Origin: Turnera subulata
Lineage: Eukaryota > Streptophyta > Magnoliopsida > Malpighiales > Passifloraceae
Reading direction: 5' to 3'
Assembly (NCBI GenBank): GCA_028386065.3
Contig: JAKUCV010007207.1
Location: 273,103 to 337,102 of the forward strand
DNA length: 64,000 nt
This document shows, piece after piece, positions 57,112-64,000 of the stretch (positions are counted from its first letter, which is position 1; each line of letters begins with the position of its first letter). Under the pieces are notes generated by a model. The model was given only the letters and a program-made list of their open reading frames with translations. It was not told the DNA's origin and did not search any database. Made by a program: the position numbers and the translations under genes.

Positions 57112-60100
57112 CTAAACAATGGTCTTAATTTGAATTGATTGGAATGGTGTTGAAGTTCCATGTGTGGGAGTTAAATCTGATACCACTAAGACAACGTCTC
57201 CGGCTTTTATCATCCCATTGGTTCTTATAAGATTGATGGTTTTTGAGATGTTGACTTCCATGTCGTCTGATAAATCAACTAGGAGTGGGATAACTCCCCA
57301 CTGCAAATTCAGGGCCAGCCGTGTGCTATCATTGATGGTAAATGCAAATATGGGAGCATGCGGGCGGTTGCGGGACAGAAGTGATGCCATTTCTCCATAT
57401 TTTGTGTACACAAAGATTGCATCTACGCCAAGCTTGTTAGCTGCAGAAAGAGCAAGTTTGTAAATTTGGAATGCAAATGATCCCAGATGCCATGTACCAA
57501 GTCAATTTATGCAGAGTATAGAGTACACATAATGAGATAACTAATTTCTATGGCATTTGTTAAACGATCAAGTCACTTGGATGCTCTCAGATGATAAAGA
57601 GCATATGTTATATTAGAAAAGATGCAGAATTTACCCATGTCAACAGCACTATTGCATATCTCTTCAGCAATGCGATCAGCCAATGACTTTCCAAGTTGAT
57701 ATTCTTGGACAGGGCTTTGACGCTTTTCCTCACGAGTCCTTAATTCCATTCGACTGCTTACCGATCGAAGAACAGAGAGAGCTTTCTGCCCGTACAATCC
57801 TATAGCTGACTCACCGGACAACATCAAAGCATCCGCATACTGTTGAACTACATCAGAAACATCTGCCACCTTACAATATCAAACAAGACAGTCAGTCCAA
57901 AGTATTTTCATTGACTGTTGTAACATTATTTTCCTTGGAAACGGAACAGATGGAACCCCCCTCTACAGAGGAAAAATATAAGAAAACTTAAATCCACAAA
58001 ACAAATTCATTAATCCCGTCTTAAGAGCACCATAAACCTTCTCCCTCCAAATCTCCAGGTTAATCACATTGCAGAAAGTCTCCAGGAGGACATTTCGCAT
58101 TACGAAGAATTGGATATCATCTAGTAAATAGATAAGATATGCAATGAAAAGCTAATGATTTCTAAATTCATAGTGGTAACGAAGATTCAATTTCAAATAT
58201 CATAAATTTTGCAACTTATGAGGTTACCACTCTCTTGTCAGACATATCTGATATTCTGATATAAGGTAGAGCTGTTTAGCAAATTGCAATTGTAAAATAA
58301 GTGTATTATAGTACCTCAGCACGTGTAGGGGTTGGATACTCAACCATTGACTCCAGAAGCTGAGCAGCTATAATCACTGGCTTGTTTAGCTGCCTACATA
58401 TATACGTTATTTCCTCTTGAACTGTTGGAATCTGTTCAAGAGGGATTTCCACACCGAGGTCACCACGACCCACCATGATTGCATCAGAAGCCCTTATAAT
58501 TTCTTCAAGTTTATGTAGCGACTCCAGGCTCTCGATCTTTGCCAATACTTTTACTGGTCTGCAGAGGAAATTATATAGGCATCATAATTGAACCCATTAT
58601 CCAGTGTAACATACTGCAGAAAGCTTTGTTTTTTTTTATGTTAAGAGTTAATTTACTGTACATTCCAGGCATTAAGATCCGTTTACAACTATACTGAGCG
58701 AAAACCAGCTCGCCAAAAGCTTATTTTTTGTCACAGTGATCTAGAGATTTAATATTTTCTTACCTGGGTGATTTCGAGGACAGATACTCCTTTAGATTCT
58801 TGACAGAATCAGCATCGTTTACAAAGGACATGGCTATAAAATCAACACCTTCAGAAATTCCAAACTCTATGTCTGCCCAGTCCTGTGAAAAGAAAAAAGT
58901 GGTGAGCAAGATCAAGGCTCTTGGAAAATCCAGAAGAAAATACATGGCAAATCATTTTTCCCCTGATGACTGAAATGGTTTAATCTTGCGATCTTATTAA
59001 ACTGAATGAAAAGTTCTGCTTGCAGGAGAAGTTAAAAAAAATCAAAGATAGTTATGGGTGCAATGTTCTAAACAATGGCTTACATAGTACAAGCTTTGTT
59101 CTCACCAGAACCTAATCTAACCCCACCCAATCAACTGTAAGTGTAAAAGTTTTAGGATATATAACTTCTATTGAAACAATTTAAAATGAAACCTAACGCC
59201 ATTCTCTTCCATTTGAAGAGAGGCTCGACCAATGGAGAATCTCTTCTAAGGCATTCAGATCTATTCTACTAATAATGGTGCATAAAAACATAACACAAGC
59301 ATGTGAAATTCACCTTTGCTGATAAAGTGGGTAACTCATAGTTCCTCTCCACAAGTCTCCCATCTCTCCAAAAGCTGAATTTGGCTCGAGGTAGGAATAG
59401 ACCAGGATCTGTGCACTTGCAACGCAAATCACTCCCTATCTTTTCAACTACTTCAAAGCTAGCCATTCCACCATCAATAACCAGTACATCACCAACCATA
59501 ATACCTGTCAATTGTTCAATATTTGTGACAGTGGATGAATGATTTCCTATTTTATCCAACAAAACAAATTCATGACCACCCATCTCCCTAAGTACCTTCA
59601 GCGAAGCCTTTGTAGTTTGCTTGAACTGTGAATGGACGAAAGCCCTCAAACTCTTCAGCAGTAAACAGCCAAAATGAACCTTCCTAATAGCATTGAGGAA
59701 AAAGGAACCATCATACCTTTGAATTTTGTTTTGACATCGATGGTTTTGTCTTGGTGTTCAAAGCTATTCCAAAATGAATAACAAGCCAAATGTTTTTGTG
59801 CTTTCTTTTACAACATTAAAGTCCCACCTTAACTGCAATTTTGTTTCTGTAACAAAGCCCATGATGCATCAACCCAGATTTTCCCACTAAATAAATTGAC
59901 CAAATTATTCAGATTTTCATTTATCTTTTAAACAAAATGACCGCCACAAAACACCAAAGAAACATTCTCTGGTTATCTAGTAACCTGACGATAAAGCAAA
60001 ATCATAACCTCAAGAAAATAGAAAATAGACTTCTGTTTTTTTTTTCTCCTGTAAAACAAATCAATTCTCGAAATAAACAGTCTATATTCCCACTTTTCCT

Positions 60101-60771
60101 TCCCAACTAAATAAATTATTAATTGCTCCATCACATCATAACTACCAGATGCCTTTCTGTTCAACAATTAGCAACTAGTAAGAAATCCAAAAACTGCCCA
60201 AGAAAATAAATCACAGCATTTTTCTAACTGAATTAAGTACCTCAACTTTGAGAGAGGAAGGGGCTCCATGATCAACCACATGAATCTGACTACCTTCAGT
60301 ATCAATCATCACCGAAACAGAGAACCCTTTTTCCTCATTTAACCACTTGATCTTCCTAATAACATCTCTGTGCCACTCTCTGGTGTTGTGACACATATTA
60401 AGCCTAGCCACATTCATGCCTCCCATAGCCAGCTTCTCCAGATCTTCCAATGAGCAACAGGCAGGCCCTATTGTGCACACCAGCTTTGTCTTCCTCATCC
60501 CCGCGAACCCTTTCTCCCTCAGCTCTGCCTCCGCCACCACATCAAATCCCGAGCTTTTTACTCCCTCTGGTGATTCTTTAGCACTCACCTCTGCTACCGC
60601 ACGCACAATGAACCTGGCTTTGCTCTTCAGTACTTGCCTTGCATTGTAAGAAACTCCGCCAGAAGGAACCGACACACCAAATACCTTCTTAAAATCTTCA
60701 ATCGGTTTCCTTGCTAGGTTTGAATGGTACTGGTATGCAAGTTTTGAACTGGAATGGCAAGCAGTCTCCAT
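57112..60771 (-). CDS. PKP4: Plastidial pyruvate kinase-like protein (PKP4/alpha-subunit type)
   Basis: Seven exons on the minus strand: 60771-60241, 59683-59596, 59504-59314, 58882-58764, 58558-58315, 57869-57635, 57440-57112, giving 578 aa. Pyruvate kinase makes pyruvate and ATP from phosphoenolpyruvate; the plastid form feeds fatty acid synthesis. The N-terminal 70-80 residues look like a transit peptide. Core motifs are [71 protein letters not shown] and [11 protein letters not shown]. Differences from catalytic isozymes: the NFSHG loop is NMCHN, and DTKGPEIR is DTEGSQIH, as in plastid alpha-type subunits. The 88-bp exon 2 ([20 protein letters not shown]) is easy to miss because the frame stays open through intron 2 in another phase. 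The wording of exons 3-4 is closest to what I recall of Arabidopsis PKP4; PKP1 is the alternative. Confidence 0.88.
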
Positions 60772-62220
60772 GAATGGCGTCCAAGATGATCAGGGTTTTG
60801 ATCAGTATTCAGTTTGATTGTGGAAAAAAGATCCAAACTTTATAACTGAGACTGATGATTAAAGATCAGGGTTTTAGATTGTGTTGGATCGGAATTTGTT
60901 GACTTTTTTGGGGTTTTGGGGAAGGGAATAGTGGAGTTCAAGTAACAAAGTGACCTACAAGTTCGAATAAAGAGAAGTCTTTGATCTGGTCCCTGTAATT
61001 ATATTAAAAAAAAAAATCAAAGCAGCGGTTTTGGGGAGTGTTAGGTATTAAATTATTTGAAAATCCAAGGCAGTTAAGGAAAGGAATCCCGGACACTTAA
61101 TATACACAGAATATTACCAGTTGGGTAGCTGCCAATGTTTTACTTGTTCATAGTTTGGTTGAGAACATAATTAGAGGGTTGAGGTTGGATTGGAATTCTC
61201 TTCTTTCCTTTCTTTTTACTTCATGCCTTTCAAAGAAAATAAATTAGTCTTTGTGTAGATAGTCTGCCAAATAGACTTTAGGTGTTCAGCTGTGCCTGTG
61301 CAGCAGACTACATACTAATATTTGGAGGTGCTTTTATTGGCTTCTGACCCCCAAAGTGTTGGTGGTCCCTATAAGTATAAACAGCACCACCAAAGCAGCA
61401 GACTTTTCCAGTATTAACTGCATAATATTGTCTGCCGCCGAAGATTTTGTCACAGATTCACCATGTGATGCTTTTTGTTTCCTTTTTGTGGGTTTTTTCT
61501 TTTTTCTAAATTTCACATATGCAGCATCTGACTTCAAAATTTTCAGGCGCAAAGGATGTCAACAAGATCAAACTTGTGTGTTCTTTACCTTCGGTTGGGT
61601 GCACACAGCGTGGTTTACTGACTGAATATTAGAAGCCTTAAATACCAGTTTGAGTTTCTTCTTTTTCCAGAAAAAATGCTATATGGTCTTGGACATACAA
61701 TGATTTGGCAAGGATTGGGTCAATACTCCACGTTACTTGGAAATTAGTATTTCACTTCGATTCTGATTACTGTGACAACCTATCAATTCCTGAAAAAGCG
61801 AGGTTCGAATTAAGTGAACCTTTGAATTAGGTACAGATTCCTAATATCCAAGATAACTCGGTGAGGCCGACTGTAAACAAACAAAATTGTCAAACTTCTT
61901 TTGTACAGAGGGAAATCAGCTGAGAAACAATTAATTCCGACAAAAGATTTGATGTTCCATATTTATGCTGTAACAATAAAAGTGGTGCAAAAGACGTTTT
62001 GGGAGCGACTCGTGGCATCAGTAAGAGATGGGGTAAACCGGAAAATATTTTGATGCCTGTTGGGTTTGGATGGAAAAAAAGCACTCGCATTTTGTTTTGC
62101 TTTTCTATTATTCTGTCTCTTTTCTTACAAAGCCCCACACGGCCAGACTCCTTACAAAAATTAAAATGCCTTCCTAATGGCGCATTTGCACTTAGGTAAT
62201 GGTAGGTGAGTCTTCCAAAT
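60772..62220. other. Pyruvate kinase upstream region and intergenic DNA
   Basis: The promoter of the minus-strand gene should be near 60772-61000. Small ORFs here lack motifs. No gene is supported. Confidence 0.5.
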
Positions 62221-62224
62221 GAAG

Positions 62225-62395
62225 TTTTCTGCGTATACGAGGATTCGAACCCGAGACCTCGCTTAAGCGGAACAAGTCGCTTACCACTTGAACCAACCTC
62301 AATTGGTATGTTTTCTTTTGAACATGGACAGAAAACATTCGCTTAAGCGAAATAAGTCGCTTACCACTTGAACCAACCTCAATTGTTATGCTTTA
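62225..62395 (-). mobile_element. tRNA-derived SINE with a duplicated 5' part
   Basis: Minus strand: A box-like TGGTTCAAGTGGTAAGCG (about 62278-62295) and B box-like GGGTTCGAATCC (62241-62252), followed by TCGTATACGC. The 5' portion (CAATTGAGG through CGCTTAAGCG) is repeated in the same orientation at about 62340-62385. Related pieces occur at 27.57 kb and in the AAP introns. Confidence 0.6.
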
Positions 62396-62399
62396 ACCA

Positions 62400-63260
62400 A
62401 TAAAAGACAATAACTGTGGTGAGCAAATGCGGGACAAAAATAGAAAACCCAGAAGAAAAAAGAATTAAGCTTAGGCATAGGATGAAATTTATACTAGCAT
62501 AATCATTTTTTGTATATCTGATGCACAAATTTTATAATAGATTCGATTGTGTGCATTATTTTCTGATTGCAATGTCAAAGCTTTTATTATCAATTTCCTT
62601 TCCCGCCACTCTGTTTATTATGTTAAGTTTCAGGTTATGTTCATAATGTTTTCTTTAGTTTTTCTGTGATTCAACCGTACTTTAGCCTTTATATTATTCA
62701 TAAACGTTAGGTTGTGGGTTTGTAGAAAATGGGTGCAATCAGCAACATATCCTGATGCTGGCCTTGCAGGAAAAAAAAAAAAAGAAAAAGAAAGTCCAGG
62801 CCCTGCTCATGAAGTACAACCAAGGGAGAGGATTCTTACTTTCTTAGTTCTATTTATAGATCATTCTAATGGCACACATGCCTTCATATGCGCAAAAAAA
62901 AAAAAAGACAGGCCTTCAAGCATGATCATTTATCCATCATTGTTAATATAGATAGCATTTGGCAACGGTGGCTGCTCTTATAGTTTTTTGGAGCTTTTGT
63001 AAATTTTGCATGTATGCCATTGGACATATACAGGCATCTATTTTATATGCATCTGTAAAAAAGACATTGACCAAGTTAGACATATTCTTTATTGCGGCAA
63101 AAGATAAATGTTATGCGTCAGTGTCATCTATAGATGACTATTATTGCTTAGAAAAGATTAGAAAGTTCATAAGGATAAAGGTGAAGAATAAACAGAAAAA
63201 GAGAAAATAGTAAAAAAAAAAAGAATATACAAGTTTATTTTCATGAGACTTTCTCTCACA
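62400..63260. other. Intergenic, no supported gene
   Basis: AT-rich with poly-A runs at about 62769-62790 and 62894-62906. ORFs of about 80 aa lack recognisable motifs. Confidence 0.5.
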
Positions 63261-63271
63261 TGTGTGCATAC

Positions 63272-63440
63272 TAGGGATGGCAAAAATCCCCACGGGCGCG
63301 GGGATCCGCGGGGATTCCCCGCTGCGGGGATGGGGATGGGGATGATTATTGACGCGGGGATGGGGATGGGGGGAATTTTCAACCCGAGACTAATTTGGGG
63401 ATGGGGATGGGGATCATGGCACCCGCCCCGCGGAGACCTG
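63272..63440 (+). mobile_element. Terminal fragment of a hAT-like element
   Basis: It starts TAGGGATGGCAAAAATCCCC, followed by repeats of GGGGATGGGGAT and CGCGGGGAT, which are usual subterminal words of a plant hAT-like non-autonomous family. The opposite end was not found in the window, so this is a truncated copy. Confidence 0.5.
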
Positions 63441-64000
63441 CAAAAATACAAAATGACAATTTTACCCTCCTAATTAATACTCCATCCATCTTTATATAGT
63501 TTAGATTTTTTAGTCATTTTATTCAGATATTAAAACAGTAAAAGGATAAGACATAATAATTCCACAACCACACGTTCAAATTACTCTTTTGTCATGTTGG
63601 TTAGATTGTAATGTTTTGATGGTAATATTTTGGTTTGTGTTTTGTGATGAGAGAAAATGTAAAGCCAAAGCTGAACTCTCAGCCATCTTATAAGGACTTT
63701 GTTATGCTAAGGGACCAGGTCTGCCTCTGGATTGGCTGATGAGCAATGGTTGGGATGCAAAGAGTAAGAAGATGCTTCAAGATATTAATTTAGTTTGACC
63801 TTATATTTTTGTCTTTTGTAAACATGATGCTAAATTTAGTGCTCATCCATGGCTAGATTAGGCCCATTTTTTGCCAGGGCTTAACTTGTTTAGTAGCTCC
63901 CCTAAATGTAATTAATAGCCTCTTGATGGCTGCTGCGATAGTTCTCAGCATGTATATTTTGTCTTTTGTACTCTACATATAACAATATATTGTTATTTCC
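63441..64000. other. Terminal intergenic DNA
   Basis: No gene, RNA or repeat end recognised. Confidence 0.5.

Noticed and set aside
59269..59649. 126-aa ORF as one pyruvate kinase exon
   Set aside because: Only 59504-59314 continues the protein; the upstream part is intron, and the true exon 2 (59683-59596) is in another frame.
62240..62296. Possible tRNA gene on the minus strand
   Set aside because: A and B boxes are present, but the stems of a cloverleaf are not; it is better explained as a tRNA-derived SINE.

Overview
The window is nuclear DNA of a flowering plant, a eudicot and probably a woody perennial (the 'woody' part is inference). Genes have GT-AG introns, AT-rich intergenic DNA, plastid transit peptides and plant-only families (EGY, AAP, SKIP22, plastidial pyruvate kinase). 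Between them lies a dense record of nested transposable elements. No bacterial genes, CRISPR arrays, rRNA or complete tRNA genes were seen.

Layout. 0.9-3.8 kb (+): a divergent EGY3-like plastid S2P pseudoprotease (EGY3a). 4.7-13.6 kb: a non-autonomous hAT element with a perfect 8-bp target duplication, split by an LTR retroelement with LTRs of 2.8 and 3.1 kb and only 2.4 kb between them. That interior carries two small ORFs antisense to the element; one contains the N-terminal half of a LINE-type endonuclease domain. 14.2-16.2 kb: decayed LINE, hAT-like and SINE pieces. 20.7-22.5 kb (+): a type-I pectin methylesterase. 23.8-26.5 kb (+): EGY3b, the canonical paralogue of EGY3a. 27.9-29.4 kb (+): SKIP22, an FBXO7-like F-box protein. 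30.0-30.65 kb: a retroposed segment with a 14-bp duplication. 32.7-34.2 kb (+): a small plastid membrane protein resembling SHW1. 35.4-37.4 kb (+): alpha-tubulin. 38.1-38.8 kb: LINE relic. 39.6-41.9 and 45.2-48.1 kb (-): two tandem amino acid permeases. 43.6-44.3 kb: a LINE relic split by a Mutator-type MITE. 49.6-50.2 kb: a long hairpin MITE. 52.7-54.8 kb (-): a plastid membrane protein of unknown function. 57.1-60.8 kb (-): a plastidial pyruvate kinase-like protein. The rest to 64 kb is intergenic with SINE and hAT fragments.

How the genes relate. They do not form a pathway or operon. Two local duplications shape the region: the EGY3 pair, about 20 kb apart with the PME and the nested transposons between them, and the AAP pair. 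Several products are plastid-targeted (both EGY3 copies, the SHW1-like protein, the 218-aa protein, pyruvate kinase). The most unusual structure is the LTR retroelement with two antisense gene-like units. All exon boundaries were set by reading splice sites and comparing paralogues by eye; no alignment software or database was used.
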